The notes beneath the pieces are model-generated. The model was not told the origin of the DNA and searched no databases. It was given only the letters and a program-made list of their open reading frames with translations. A DNA stretch of 64,000 nt from Daphnia pulex (lineage: Eukaryota; Arthropoda; Branchiopoda; Diplostraca; Daphniidae): positions 7,395,501 to 7,459,500 of the forward strand of contig NC_060018.1 of the NCBI RefSeq assembly GCF_021134715.1, written 5' to 3'. Position numbers and translations under genes: made by a program. This document shows positions 23,007 to 34,403 of the stretch, in pieces; the first letter of the stretch is position 1, and each line of letters opens with the position of its first letter.

Positions 23007-23090
23007 GGTCGTGTGGCCTAATGGATAAGGCGTCGGACTTCTATGAAAGTAGTTATCCGAAAATTGCGGGTTCGAGTCCCGCCACGATTA
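23007..23090 (+). tRNA. tRNA-Arg(TCT), unit 8
   Basis: No difference from the unit 1 copy seen, intron included. Confidence 0.95.
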
Positions 23091-23354
23091 ATAGCATATG
23101 ACGAAACTATTAGTTCATGATGAGTAGTAGTTAACCACAAACCATGGGGAATCATGTCAGATCAATAAAACTACAAATATATCTCGAACACTCAATGAAT
23201 ATCACTGGCTTGCATTGCCTTCACAGTGACGATTGAAATTGGCTGCTGATATAGCCTTGCTTGGTAGATACCTTAAATCATTCTCTCTAAAGACACACAG
23301 AGTATACCTAACTGATGATGAATCAAACTTTGATTAATATGTTAAAAATTTTTT

Positions 23355-23428
23355 GGCCTGTTAGCTCAGTTGGTTAGAGCGCCGTGCTAATAACGCGGAG
23401 GTCATGAGTTCGATCCTCTTACGGGCCA
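23355..23428 (+). tRNA. tRNA-Ile(AAT), unit 8
   Basis: No difference from the unit 1 copy seen. Confidence 0.95.
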
Positions 23429-23530
23429 CTATAATTCTTTCATTTATCATAATTTCTTATTTCATAATTCATTAATATTTTCCACTCTAAAAAGGTACTG
23501 ATACAAAAATATTTTGCTATCATAGTGAAT

Positions 23531-23612
23531 GCAGATATGGCCGAGTGGTTAAGGCGACTGACTCGAAATCAGTTTCCATCTTGGAGCGTAGGTTCGAATC
23601 CTACTATCTGCG
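23531..23612 (+). tRNA. tRNA-Ser(CGA), unit 9
   Basis: No difference from the unit 2 copy seen. Confidence 0.95.
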
Positions 23613-24247
23613 TTTTGTGGCATTTTATTGGTAAATGTAACTACACAACATTTGATCAAGTGACGCCAGAAGTTATTTCTAGTCATTTTTTGGGAGAACA
23701 TCCAAGTTTAAAATCAGTAGGGGAGTACACAGTGAGAGAAGAACGAAAGGTCTTTAGGTCTTTAGCATATGTGATGGCCCTGGACAAGACAAGACAAACT
23801 AAGCAACGGGGTGACCCTGGATAAGGCATGCTCTCAACAATGGTCCGTACGAGTGGTAAGAACAGTCAGGTCCATCGAAGTCGAGGTCTGTGATCGTAGG
23901 CCAGGTTTAGATAGTTTCTAAAAGTAGATGAGAGACAACAAGTACACGTTGCCGAGAATGCACCTTACCATCATGACCAGCGTCTTGAATTCAGCGCGTT
24001 GTTGCTCCAGGAACCAGTGAAGACGGCAGAGAAGGATGAGAGAGTCAGAGTTCACCTGTAAAACAGCAGAATAAGTTCCGCTGCCAAGTAATTGTCACTG
24101 GCAAAGGTTTCCAAGTTTAAGCATGCCATTTCAGCGATTTCCCAACACTTGGACCAATGAAAATTTTTGCTTGAAAACAGTAAAACATAAGACAAGTAAT
24201 TGCCAATTTAACGACGATTTTCGATAATTATAGTTTCGGTTGCTCGC

Positions 24248-24320
24248 TACCTCTGGCGAGACTCGAACTCGCAATCCCCGGCTTAGGAGGCCGGCGCGTT
24301 ATCCATTAGGCCACAAAGGC
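24248..24320 (-). tRNA. tRNA-Arg(CCT), unit 9
   Basis: Same two changes as unit 8. Confidence 0.86.
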
Positions 24321-24826
24321 TGAGTTATGTTGAATCTCCTATTCGAGGAATGACGTTATATTGCAAAGCTTTTTCCTAGAAGATAGCCAAACGTCCCATG
24401 TTATATAAACATACAGCGATTACCGTCTGTGGACATCGTCTCAATCTTGAAAACCATGTTTTTTGAATAATCTTAACTACAAACTCTATTTACAGCTTTC
24501 GAGTTCTATAACTGGACATACATTTACTATTGCAATTAGTTGTATCAAATATCAAGGCTTTCTACTCTCACAATGAGGGATACTCTTTCTCACTATCTCA
24601 TTTCATTATTTGTGTATGTTCCACGACCTATATCCGAATGTAATTCCTTTTGGTTCGCACTTTCTCTACATCGTAGGAATTAACGTAAAGAAACACCATG
24701 AGAACTCGTGTTGTCGTCTATGAACATCTATGAATTCTGCCCATAATGGTGAATGATTTCAAACGATATTAACTTGATAATAAATGGTGGAAAACCAACA
24801 ATACTAACTAAAATCAAAAGACTAGC

Positions 24827-24899
24827 CGCCCGATAAGGGACTTGAACCCTTGACCTCAGGATTAAAAGTCCCGCGCTCTACCGTCTGAGCTAACCGGGC
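24827..24899 (-). tRNA. tRNA-Lys(TTT), unit 9
   Basis: No difference from the unit 1 copy seen. Confidence 0.95.
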
Positions 24900-25310
24900 T
24901 TAACAATTTGAATTGCAATAGTTTTCCGTTCGAGTTCATTTTTAAATTTTACGATTGCTTATAGATCTTTTACGGACGGAAGTACGGACGTTTTTCTATT
25001 CTTCGTAAGCAAAATGGGTACACATTCTTTCATCCTATAATTTGTCTCTGACTACATTTTGTGTTTGTAAACTACACTCAAAGACCGCCATAATGCATTT
25101 CGGCACTGGTTCTGAAAAATAGACACGTTTCTGGAAACGCCAAGTAACAGGTCATGGCTCCACGGTTCCGAGATAGATCCCGGGACCTAGGATACCCATG
25201 ACTGCACAGTTAATATTTGTAATCATGCGTAAATTTGAGATATTAGTAAACGATTGAAAATGAGTTGTTCCACTAGAAAATACTAGCATGTGAAACAAAT
25301 GGCAATTCAC

Positions 25311-25392
25311 CGCAGTTGGTAGGGTTCGAACCTACGCCCTTAGAGAGGAATAGATTTCAAGTCTATCGCCTTAACCACTTGGCCACAACTGC
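25311..25392 (-). tRNA. tRNA-Ser(TGA), unit 9
   Basis: Same two changes as unit 7. Confidence 0.88.
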
Positions 25393-25510
25393 CCCGATTT
25401 TTCAGACAATCTAGTAATAATATTTATTGGTTCACCAATATTTCCGTTTGACCTTACTGAAGAGCAGGTTAAATGAGAGATGCAAAATCCTAGCACTTTC
25501 TTTAAGTGTA

Positions 25511-25594
25511 GGTCGTGTGGCCTAATGGATAAGGCGTCGGACTTCTATGAAAGTAGTTATCCGAAAATTGCGGGTTCGAGTCCCGCCACGATTA
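25511..25594 (+). tRNA. tRNA-Arg(TCT), unit 9
   Basis: No difference from the unit 1 copy seen, intron included. Confidence 0.95.
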
Positions 25595-25858
25595 ATAGCA
25601 TATGACGAAACTATTAGTTCATGATGAGTAGTAGTTAACCACAAACCATGGGGAATCATGTCAGATCAATAAAACTACAAATATATCTCGAACACTCAAT
25701 GAATATCACTGGCTTGCATTGCCTTCACAGTGACGATTGAAATTGGCTGCTGATATAGCCTTGCTTGGTAGATACCTTAAATCATTCTCTCTAAAGACAC
25801 ACAGAGTATACCTAACTGATGATGAATCAACCTTTGATTAATATGTTAAAAATTTATT

Positions 25859-25932
25859 GGCCTGTTAGCTCAGTTGGTTAGAGCGCCGTGCTAATAACGC
25901 GGAGGTCATGAGTTCGATCCTCTTACGGGCCA
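25859..25932 (+). tRNA. tRNA-Ile(AAT), unit 9
   Basis: No difference from the unit 1 copy seen. Confidence 0.95.
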
Positions 25933-26034
25933 CTATAATTCTTTCATTTATCATAATTTCTTATTTCATAATTCATTAATATTTTCCACTCTAAAAAGGT
26001 ACTGATACAAAAATATTTTGCTATCATAGTGAAT

Positions 26035-26116
26035 GCAGATATGGCCGAGTGGTTAAGGCGACTGACTCGAAATCAGTTTCCATCTTGGAGCGTAGGTTCG
26101 AATCCTACTATCTGCG
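26035..26116 (+). tRNA. tRNA-Ser(CGA), unit 10
   Basis: No difference from the unit 2 copy seen. Confidence 0.95.
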
Positions 26117-26751
26117 TTTTGTGGCATTTTATTGGTAAATGTAACTACACAACATTTGATCAAGTGACGCCAGAAGTTATTTCTAGTCATTTTTTGGGAG
26201 AACATCCAAGTTTAAAATCAGTAGGGGAGTACACAGTGAGAGAAGAACGAAAGGTCTTTAGGTCTTTAGCATATGTGATGGCCCTGGACAAGACAAGACA
26301 AACTAAGCAACGGGGTGACCCTGGATAAGGCATGCTCTCAACAATGGTCCGTACGAGTGGTAAGAACAGTCAGGTCCATCGAAGTCGAGGTCTGTGATCG
26401 TAGGCCAGGTTTAGATAGTTTCTAAAAGTAGATGAGAGACAACAAGTACACGTTGCCGAGAATGCACCTTACCATCATGACCAGCGTCTTGAATTCAGCG
26501 CGTTGTTGCTCCAGGAACCAGTGAAGACGGCAGAGAAGGATGAGAGAGTCAGAGTTCACCTGTAAAACAGCAGAATAAGTTCCGCTGCCAAGTAATTGTC
26601 ACTGGCAAAGGTTTCCAAGTTTAAGCATGCCATTTCAGCGATTTCTCAACACTTGGACCAATGAAAATTTTTGCTTGAAAACAGTAAAACAAAAGACAAG
26701 TAATTGCCAATTTAACGACGATTTTCGATAATTATAGTTTCGGTTGCTCGC

Positions 26752-26824
26752 TACCTCTGGCGAGACTCGAACTCGCAATCCCCGGCTAAGGAGGCCGGTG
26801 CCTTATCCATTAGGCCACAAAGGC
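26752..26824 (-). tRNA. tRNA-Arg(CCT), unit 10, anticodon-loop variant
   Basis: The anticodon loop reads CTCCTTA instead of CTCCTAA, a change at position 37 next to the anticodon. The CCT anticodon and all stems are kept. Unique in this window. Confidence 0.86.
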
Positions 26825-27138
26825 TGAGTTATGTTGAATCTCCTATTCGAGGAATGACGTTATATTGCAAAGCTTTTTCCTAGAAGATAGCCAAACGTCC
26901 CATGTTATATAAACATACAGCGATTACCGTCTGTGGACATCGTCTCAATCTTGAAAACCATGTTTTTTGAATAATCTTAACTACAAACTCTATTTACAGC
27001 TTTCGAGTTCTATAACTGGACATACATTTACTATTGCAATTAGTTGTATCAAATATCAAGGCTTTCTACTCTCACAATGAGGGATACTCTTTCTCACTAT
27101 CTCATTTCATTATTTGTGTATGTTCCACGACCTATATC

Positions 27139-27247
27139 TGTTGTAGTCTTGGTAGTCTGTGTGTGTCTGTGTATTCATAGTGCCGTCTGGGTGGACTCGA
27201 CATGAGAGAGGACGATGCGAGGCCACCTAGTGGTAGACTTTACAACA
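27139..27247 (-). repeat. 3' LTR of element B
   Basis: 109 bp, identical to 32171-32279, preceded on the element strand by a G-rich polypurine tract. Confidence 0.94.
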
Positions 27248-27509
27248 TCTCCCCCCTTTAACCATATACGAACAACAGCCCCCATACCGAACACAAAATG
27301 AATGCAATCAAAATGTAAGACGAGAATGTGAAAATAAACTAACATGAATGAACAATGAGGATGTGAACGAAGATTAATGAACAATGATTAGGTGAGATGA
27401 AAATAAACGCATGAACAATGAGCAGTGAACGATGAATAATGAAACGACAATGAATTGAAATGACATGAAGATAAATCGGACGGGAGGATGGAATGTCGAC
27501 TTGCGTCGT

Positions 27510-30500
27510 TTACTGAGGGGGTGGTGGAGGTTTGATGTAGCGTCGGCCCGAGCGGGTAACACCAAGGGCGGCCACAGGAGCATGTTGACCACTGCTGGCC
27601 GAAGGGGGCAACCAAACCATCCGGTCACGAACGGGAATGCGGGAAACAAATAAGCGAGCGGGTGAGGCTGGAATCTCTCGAACAGGGCGACTGGGCGCTT
27701 CAACAGAACGGACCGGCGTAGACCCTTGTTGAGCAGACGACTGGAACACGGAAGATTGTCCAGACGGAGTATTGACACCAGCGACTGGACGGGCCGTCCT
27801 TGCGACGGCTGACTGGACAGCCACTGTTGAACTTCCACTCGGCTGAACCGAAGCCGGCGGCTGAGTGGGTGGAACGACAACCGGGCCACGTGAAAATTGC
27901 GGACGGGAAGGTTGCATGGTCCGTTGAACGGCTGTCGGTCTGGTCGCGTTGTCGACGTTAATTGCCCAGCGTGTACGACGAAACATACGCCCATCAGTTA
28001 AGCGGACGATATAAGAGTGTGGTTCTGGGCACACCACATTTACGACACCAAGCTGCCACGTCCCTTTGATCAAGGCACGAACACGTTGTCCTACAGTCAA
28101 CGCAGACGACCGAACACTCACTGGGCGGGGTTGAACAAACGCCGCCGTTTGTTGTCGACGAGACAACTCTTGACGTACAAACGACGCCGGCACCAGCTTT
28201 GGAGATAAGGACGCGTCGAGAAAAGGCAGCACACCACGAAGATTACGTCCTTGAAGTAGCACGGACGGGGCCGGTAATGAGCCGGACACCGGGGTTGAAC
28301 GAATGGCTGCCAGCGCCTCCCACAGGGACTTTCCTTCAGCAAACATCTTCAGCAAAGTGCGTTTTACCGTTTGGATGTGTCGCTCAACCAGTCCGTTGGA
28401 TTGGGCAAACTCGGGACTCGACGTCACTTGCTTGATGTTCAATGATGCACAATATTCACGGAACTCCGCACTGGAAAATTGAGTCCCGTTGTCAGACTCC
28501 AACTCCTCTGGCCGTCCAAAGTCACAGAAAAATCGTGACATCTCTTCAATGATGGCTGACGACGTTGTTGACTTAAGGGGAACGACACACGGCCATTTGC
28601 TGTATGAGTCCACCAGCAAAATATAGTTCACGCGCTCAAACTCGAACAAATCAGCAGACACCAGCTGAAAGGCGTAATCCGGAAGCCGGGCGGGATGTAA
28701 CGGCAGCTTAGGGTTTCGACCACGGTTTTCTTGGCAAACCGAACAACTGGCCACCATATTTTTCACTTGATCCTCCCAACCGGGCCAGTACACTGCTGAC
28801 TTCGCGCGTAAAACAGACTTCGTTTCACCGAAATGACCGTCGTGTATACCCTCCATGGTCTCGCGACGAAGGGACATTGGAACCACTAAACGACTGCCAC
28901 ACAATAAAACGCCTTCCACCATTGACAATTCGCTCCGCACCGACCAATACGGTTTGACTGAAGCCGGACACTGAGCACGCTTCTCAGGCCATCCTTTTTG
29001 AATCACCGTTTTCAAAAGTTGCAGAGTAGGGTCCAAGGCCGTGGCTTCGGCATAACGCTTCCGTGTGGATACGGACGTGACGAGACTATGAAGCACATGA
29101 TGCACTTGGTCTTCACTATCCTGGGTGACGTCATCCGTGAACAAACGCGGCGAAGGTGCACGGCTCAAGGTGTCGGCGATGAAAAGTTCCTTGCCGGGCT
29201 TATATACAAGCCGAAAGTCGAACCTTTGCAGTTGAAGTCGCATCCGCTGGATCCTTGGGGAACAAGTTGCTATCGGCTTTTCCAGCAGACCAACAAGCGG
29301 TTTGTGGTCCGACTCAACTGTCACTTTTTGTCCATAAACATACTGCCGGAATCGCAGCAAACCAAACTGAACCGCCAACAGCTCCTTTTCTATTTGACAG
29401 TAACGTTTTTGCGTCTCGGTCAGTGACGTGGACGAAAAAGCCACCGGCTGGCCATCTTGCAACAACACTGCGCCAATGCCGATGGGCGAAGCATCCACTG
29501 ATACCACCAACGGTTTGTAAACATCAAACAAACGTAAAACCGGCAATGAGGAAATGGCGGACTTGAGGGCACTCAAGGCTTGTTCTTGTTGGGCGTCCCA
29601 CACCCATGCCGCATCCTGCTTTAACATGTCACGAAGAGGTCGCGTTAGAACAGCCAAGTCTTTACAAAATTTGTCCAAGTACGTTACCATCCCAAGTAAG
29701 CGTATCAAGCCATTCTTGTCCGTAGGAGCCGGCATCTTCACAATAGCTTCCACTTTTTCAGGATCAGGCTTCAAAGATCCATTTCCGATCACATGCCCCA
29801 ACCAGGGAAGACTCTGAACAAAGAACTGACATTTCTTTAACTGCAACTTTAAATTCTTTTCTCGGCAACGTACCAGCACTCGGCGCAAATTACACTCCAG
29901 TTCCTCCATTGTTTCTCCCATCACCAAAAAGTCATCAAAGTAAATCAGCACTCCGAGCAGATCGCCGAACAGCTCCGACATGGCCTGAAGGTAAACTTCG
30001 GGAGCCGAGACGAGTCCAAACGGGAGCCGCAGGAAACGATATCTTCCTTTGGGTGTTGCCATGGTGCACAAATATGAAGAGCGGTCAGACAGGGGTATTT
30101 GGTAAAACCCAGACGCAGCGTCGAGGCTACAAAAATACTTTGCCTTACCAATCTTTCCAAACAGCTGTTCCACCGTCGGCACCATGAAGTGTTGCCGCTG
30201 TATAGCCTTGTTCAAGTCAGATGGATCAAGACAGATTCGGACGTCTCCATCAGGTTTTCCAACCACCAGCATTCTGCTCACCCACTCCGTCGGTTCGACT
30301 ACTGGAGCAATGATGTTGTCAGCAACCATCTGATCCAGTTTGTCGAACACCTTTTTCTCCAAACTAAACGGAATACGACCCGCCGCCGACATCACCGGAT
30401 CCACATGATTAGGGCCAGTTGTCAGACGTATTTCATGTTCAATGGGAAGCTTTCCAATGCCGTTGAACACGTCAGCAAACTCTTTCACGATTGGCGGCTG

Positions 30501-31844
30501 TAGCTGTGGCTGCGACACGGTGATGGAATGAACGCGCTTGATGAGCTTCATTAACTTGCACGCCGGAAGCCCTAAGATGGCTGGTTGACCAGGTTCATTA
30601 ACCACCACAAATCGAAGAACATAGGCTATTCCACGACGAACCACTTGTCCCTTGTACACGCCCAGAACATTCAGATAACCACCATTTGCGCTGTAGTTTC
30701 TTACTCGAGGACCAGGTTCCAAAGGAGCACCATTCGGGCACACACTCGCATACAATTCATATGGCAACACATTACACGTAGCGCCCGAGTCAAGTTTAAA
30801 ACGAATAGTTGCCTTTCCATCAACCGCCATATCTTCATACCACTCGTCCACTTTTTCTTCTGTGCAGGTGAGTTGATGAGTGACGTAATCTTCTCCCAAG
30901 AATCCGTTGGCTCCTGTCAACTGGCCATCAAAATCTTCCTCTTCGACGGCGTGCAACTGCTGTTGCATAAAAGTTCCGCGTTGTGCAGGCCGCATTGTCT
31001 GTTGTCGGGAATCCGTCGGAGGTGCAGGTGGTGGCGCCATCTTGCGAGGGTGTGACGTACCTTGTTGAGATCTCCCATTCGGACACCTATTTGCAAAATG
31101 GCCGACTTGTTGACACGAGAAGCACACCACTTTTGCTGCAGAACATTGATCTTTTCGATGACGTCTGCCACAATCCTTACAATTAACATACTGCTGCATG
31201 TTCCCGCCAGGTTGACGCGACTTGTTGTAAGAGCTCATGCCCTGCTTTCCTTTTGGCTGGCTGTCATGTAGGCGATGAACAGTAGACTCTCCTCGTGGCG
31301 CCATCTGGGTCAGTTTTGACGAAGCTGATTCACACGCGCGAACAATGTTGCAGGCCCCGGCCAACTTTAAGTCAGTTTCAAATAAAAGCTTTTCGCGCAC
31401 ATGTTCACTGGCTACGCCGAAAACAATTTGGTCTCGTAATATAGATTCAATAACCGCGGCCGTACCATAATTACACGACGACACCATACTGCGTAACTCC
31501 ACCAGCCACGTGTCGAAAGATTCACCCGGTTGCTGGATACGACGATGTAAAAGAAAACGATCGAACACCTCGCTTTTTAGGGGCTCAAAATACGTCGTAA
31601 ATGCAGTCAACACTTCAGCAATCTTCTTTGCATTGTCCGCTGTCAATGGTAACGTCTCATAAATCTTGACTCCCTCTCTTCCAAGCAGGGACAATAACAC
31701 TCCAATCAAAACTTCCTCATCGTCCTCGTCCTTACGCGTGGCTTTAATATACCACTCGAACTGACGACGCCATTGCGCCCACTCCAAGGCCAAATTAGGC
31801 GCCGTGAACGCAAACGAATCAGGGAACTTCAAGCCTTGGGCCAT
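27510..31844 (-). CDS. gag-pol polyprotein of element B
   Basis: A single 1444-residue frame. It starts with a gag-like region (residues 1-210), two CCHC zinc knuckles (about 220-255) and an aspartic protease with a DSGA motif (about 355). Reverse transcriptase (about 480-690) has LDAASGFYQIPL, LPFGL and the catalytic YFDD. RNase H (about 760-890) begins VSVDASPIG. Integrase (about 1000-1250) has an HHCC finger ending CSVCQ and catalytic D...D...E positions in ADLFE, ESDNGTQF and ERHIQ. The C-terminal 150 residues are rich in Pro, Ser and Arg. In LTR elements such a polyprotein forms particles and carries out reverse transcription and integration. I saw no frame disruption. Gag and pol in one frame is a known arrangement in some Gypsy families. 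Confidence 0.93.
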   Translation of the reverse strand: MAQGLKFPDSFAFTAPNLALEWAQWRRQFEWYIKATRKDEDDEEVLIGVLLSLLGREGVKIYETLPLTADNAKKIAEVLTAFTTYFEPLKSEVFDRFLLHRRIQQPGESFDTWLVELRSMVSSCNYGTAAVIESILRDQIVFGVASEHVREKLLFETDLKLAGACNIVRACESASSKLTQMAPRGESTVHRLHDSQPKGKQGMSSYNKSRQPGGNMQQYVNCKDCGRRHRKDQCSAAKVVCFSCQQVGHFANRCPNGRSQQGTSHPRKMAPPPAPPTDSRQQTMRPAQRGTFMQQQLHAVEEEDFDGQLTGANGFLGEDYVTHQLTCTEEKVDEWYEDMAVDGKATIRFKLDSGATCNVLPYELYASVCPNGAPLEPGPRVRNYSANGGYLNVLGVYKGQVVRRGIAYVLRFVVVNEPGQPAILGLPACKLMKLIKRVHSITVSQPQLQPPIVKEFADVFNGIGKLPIEHEIRLTTGPNHVDPVMSAAGRIPFSLEKKVFDKLDQMVADNIIAPVVEPTEWVSRMLVVGKPDGDVRICLDPSDLNKAIQRQHFMVPTVEQLFGKIGKAKYFCSLDAASGFYQIPLSDRSSYLCTMATPKGRYRFLRLPFGLVSAPEVYLQAMSELFGDLLGVLIYFDDFLVMGETMEELECNLRRVLVRCREKNLKLQLKKCQFFVQSLPWLGHVIGNGSLKPDPEKVEAIVKMPAPTDKNGLIRLLGMVTYLDKFCKDLAVLTRPLRDMLKQDAAWVWDAQQEQALSALKSAISSLPVLRLFDVYKPLVVSVDASPIGIGAVLLQDGQPVAFSSTSLTETQKRYCQIEKELLAVQFGLLRFRQYVYGQKVTVESDHKPLVGLLEKPIATCSPRIQRMRLQLQRFDFRLVYKPGKELFIADTLSRAPSPRLFTDDVTQDSEDQVHHVLHSLVTSVSTRKRYAEATALDPTLQLLKTVIQKGWPEKRAQCPASVKPYWSVRSELSMVEGVLLCGSRLVVPMSLRRETMEGIHDGHFGETKSVLRAKSAVYWPGWEDQVKNMVASCSVCQENRGRNPKLPLHPARLPDYAFQLVSADLFEFERVNYILLVDSYSKWPCVVPLKSTTSSAIIEEMSRFFCDFGRPEELESDNGTQFSSAEFREYCASLNIKQVTSSPEFAQSNGLVERHIQTVKRTLLKMFAEGKSLWEALAAIRSTPVSGSLPAPSVLLQGRNLRGVLPFLDASLSPKLVPASFVRQELSRRQQTAAFVQPRPVSVRSSALTVGQRVRALIKGTWQLGVVNVVCPEPHSYIVRLTDGRMFRRTRWAINVDNATRPTAVQRTMQPSRPQFSRGPVVVPPTQPPASVQPSGSSTVAVQSAVARTARPVAGVNTPSGQSSVFQSSAQQGSTPVRSVEAPSRPVREIPASPARLFVSRIPVRDRMVWLPPSASSGQHAPVAALGVTRSGRRYIKPPPPPQ

Positions 31845-32170
31845 GGCTGCACAATTTCAAACGTCGGAAACACAAATAAACGATAACCAGGACACATACG
31901 CAACAGAAAACGTTGAAATCAATCACGAGAATGGACGGATGCCCTCGATTGGCCTGGATACAGTTTAGTTGAACCACGTGCGAGAACGGATGCTTGAGAT
32001 ACAAACGGATAGCGTTGGTACGACAGAGGCGTAATTTCCACGTAATTACCACGAATCACCCCACAACCAGGGCTAGGGAACGACAATAACCAGTTCCAAC
32101 TTAGTGTGAAACATCAAGAAACACACCACACGCGAGAAATTGAAAAATTACTCGAGCACTTCTGACACCA

Positions 32171-32279
32171 TGTTGTAGTCTTGGTAGTCTGTGTGTGTCT
32201 GTGTATTCATAGTGCCGTCTGGGTGGACTCGACATGAGAGAGGACGATGCGAGGCCACCTAGTGGTAGACTTTACAACA
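32171..32279 (-). repeat. 5' LTR of element B
   Basis: 109 bp, identical to 27139-27247; the tRNA-Leu-type primer site follows it on the minus strand. Confidence 0.94.
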
Positions 32280-32476
32280 ATATCCGAATGTACTTCCTTT
32301 TGGTTCGCACTTTCTCTACATCGTAGGAATTAACGTAAAGAAACACCATGAGAACTCGTGTTGTCGTCTATGAACGTCTATGAATTCTGCCCATAATGGT
32401 GAATGATTTCAAACGATATTAACTTGATAATAAATGTTGGAAAACCAACAATACTAACTAAAATCAAAAGACTAGC

Positions 32477-32549
32477 CGCCCGATAAGGGACTTGAACCCT
32501 TGACCTCAGGATTAAAAGTCCCGCGCTCTACCGTCTGAGCTAACCGGGC
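32477..32549 (-). tRNA. tRNA-Lys(TTT), unit 10
   Basis: No difference from the unit 1 copy seen; about 200 bp from the edge of element B. Confidence 0.95.
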
Positions 32550-32960
32550 TTAATAATTGGTATTGCAATAGTTTTCCGTTCGAGTTCATTTTTAAATTTT
32601 ACGATTGCTTATAGATCTTTTACGGACGGAAGTACGGACGTTTTTCTATTCTTCGTAAACAAAATGGGTACACATTCTTTCATCCTATAATTTGTCTCTG
32701 ACTACATTTTGTGTTTGTAAACTACACTCAAAGACCGCCATAATGCATTTCGGCACTGGTTCTGAAAAATAGACACGTTTCTGGAAACGCCAAGTAACAG
32801 GTCATGGCTCCACGGTTCCGAGATAGATCCCGGGACCTAGGATACCCATGACTGCACAGTTAATATTTGTAATCATGCGTAAATTTGAGATATTAGTAAA
32901 CGATTGAAAATGAGTTGTTCCACTAGAAAATACTAGCATGTGAAACAAATGGCAATTCAC

Positions 32961-33042
32961 CGCAGTTTGTAGGGTTCGAACCTACGCCCTCAGAGAGGAA
33001 TAGATTTCAAGTCTATCGCCTTAACCACTCGGCCACAACTGC
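32961..33042 (-). tRNA. tRNA-Ser(TGA), unit 10
   Basis: One change at the inner end of the acceptor stem (CAACTGC becomes AAACTGC), giving a G-A mismatch with position 7. Confidence 0.86.
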
Positions 33043-33159
33043 CCCAATTTTCAGACAATCTAGTAATAATATTTATTGGTTCACCAATATTTCCGTTTGA
33101 CCTTACTGAAGAGCAGGTTAAATGAGAGATGCAAAATCCTAGCACTTTCTTTAAGTGTA

Positions 33160-33243
33160 GGTCGTGTGGCCTAATGGATAAGGCGTCGGACTTCTATGAA
33201 AGTAGGTATCCGAAAATTGCGGGTTCGAGTCCCGCCACGATTA
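33160..33243 (+). tRNA. tRNA-Arg(TCT), unit 10
   Basis: One base differs and it lies in the intron (GTAGTT becomes GTAGGT). The same intron variant recurs in unit 12. Confidence 0.93.
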
Positions 33244-33507
33244 ATAGCATATGACGAAACTATTAGTTCATGATGAGTAGTAGTTAACCACAAACCATGG
33301 GGAATCATGTCAGATCAATAAAACTACAAATATATCTCGAACACTCAATGAATATCACTGGCTTGCATTGCCTTCACAGTGACGATTGAAATTGGCTGCT
33401 GATATAGCCTTGCTTGGTAGATACCTTAAATCATTCTCTCTAAAGACACACAGAGTATACCTAACTGATGATGAATGAACCTTTGATTAATATGTTAAAA
33501 ATTTATT

Positions 33508-33581
33508 GGCCTGTTAGCTCAGTTGGTTAGAGCGCCGTGCTAATAACGCGGAGGTCATGAGTTCGATCCTCTTACGGGCCA
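33508..33581 (+). tRNA. tRNA-Ile(AAT), unit 10
   Basis: No difference from the unit 1 copy seen; last unit with the downstream insertion of units 6-10. Confidence 0.95.
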
Positions 33582-33686
33582 CTATAATTCTTTCATTTAT
33601 CATAATTTCTTATTTCATAATTCATTAATATTTTCCACTCTAAAAAGGTACTGATACATTCGAAATATTTTGCTAAAATAGTGAAT

Positions 33687-33768
33687 GCAGATATGGCCGA
33701 GTGGTTAAGGAGACTGACTCGAAATCAGTTTCCATCTTGGAGCGTAGGTTCGAATCCTACTATCTGCG
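33687..33768 (+). tRNA. tRNA-Ser(CGA), unit 11
   Basis: D-stem change (GGC becomes GGA), shared only with unit 13. Confidence 0.86.
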
Positions 33769-34403
33769 TTTTGTGGCATTTTATTGGTAAATGTAACTAC
33801 ACAACATTTGATCAAGTGACGCCAGAAGTTATTTCTAGTCATTTTTTGGGAGAACATCCAAGTTTAAAATCAGTAGGGGAGTACACAGTGAGAGAAGAAC
33901 GAAAGGTCTTTAGGTCTTTAGCATATGTGATGGCCCTGGACAAGACAAGACAAACTAAGCAACGGGGTGACCCTGGATAAGGCATGCTCTCAACAATGGT
34001 CCGTACGAGTGGTAAGAACAGTCAGGTCCATCGAAGTCGAGGTCTGTGATCGTAGGCCAGGTTTAGATAGTTTCTAAAAGTAGATGAGAGACAACAAGTA
34101 CACGTTGCCGAGAATGCACCTTACCATCATGACCAGCGTCTTGAATTCAGCGCGTTGTTGCTCCAGGAACCAGTGAAGACGGCAGAGAAGGATGAGAGAG
34201 TCAGAGTTCACCTGTAAAACAGCAGAATAAGTTCCGCTGCCAAGTAATTGTCACTGGCAAAGGTTTCCAAGTTTAAGCATGCCATTTCAGCGATTTCCCA
34301 ACACTTGGACCAATGAAAATTTTTGCTTGAAAACAGTAAAACAAAAGACAAGTAATTGCCAATTTAACGACGATTTTCGATGATTATAGTTTCGGTTGCT
34401 CGC

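Larger units (their letters stand above)
27139..32279 (-). mobile_element. Element B: Ty3/Gypsy LTR retrotransposon in unit 10, looks whole
   Basis: A 5.1-kb element, on the minus strand, lies between Arg(CCT) and Lys(TTT) of unit 10. Its 109-bp LTRs (27139-27247 and 32171-32279) are identical and start TG and end CA, and they are flanked by the 5-bp duplication ATATC (27134-27138 and 32280-32284). Next to the 5' LTR (32171-32279) the primer site TGGTGTCAGAAGTG matches the 3' end of a tRNA-Leu. A purine tract rich in G abuts the 3' LTR at about 27248-27260. One open gag-pol frame covers gag, zinc knuckles, protease, reverse transcriptase, RNase H and integrase in Gypsy order. No breaks were noticed. 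Identical LTRs indicate a recent insertion. Confidence 0.95.

Noticed and set aside
28998-31271. Plus-strand open frames inside element B
   Set aside because: They are antisense shadows of the gag-pol frame with no recognisable protein.
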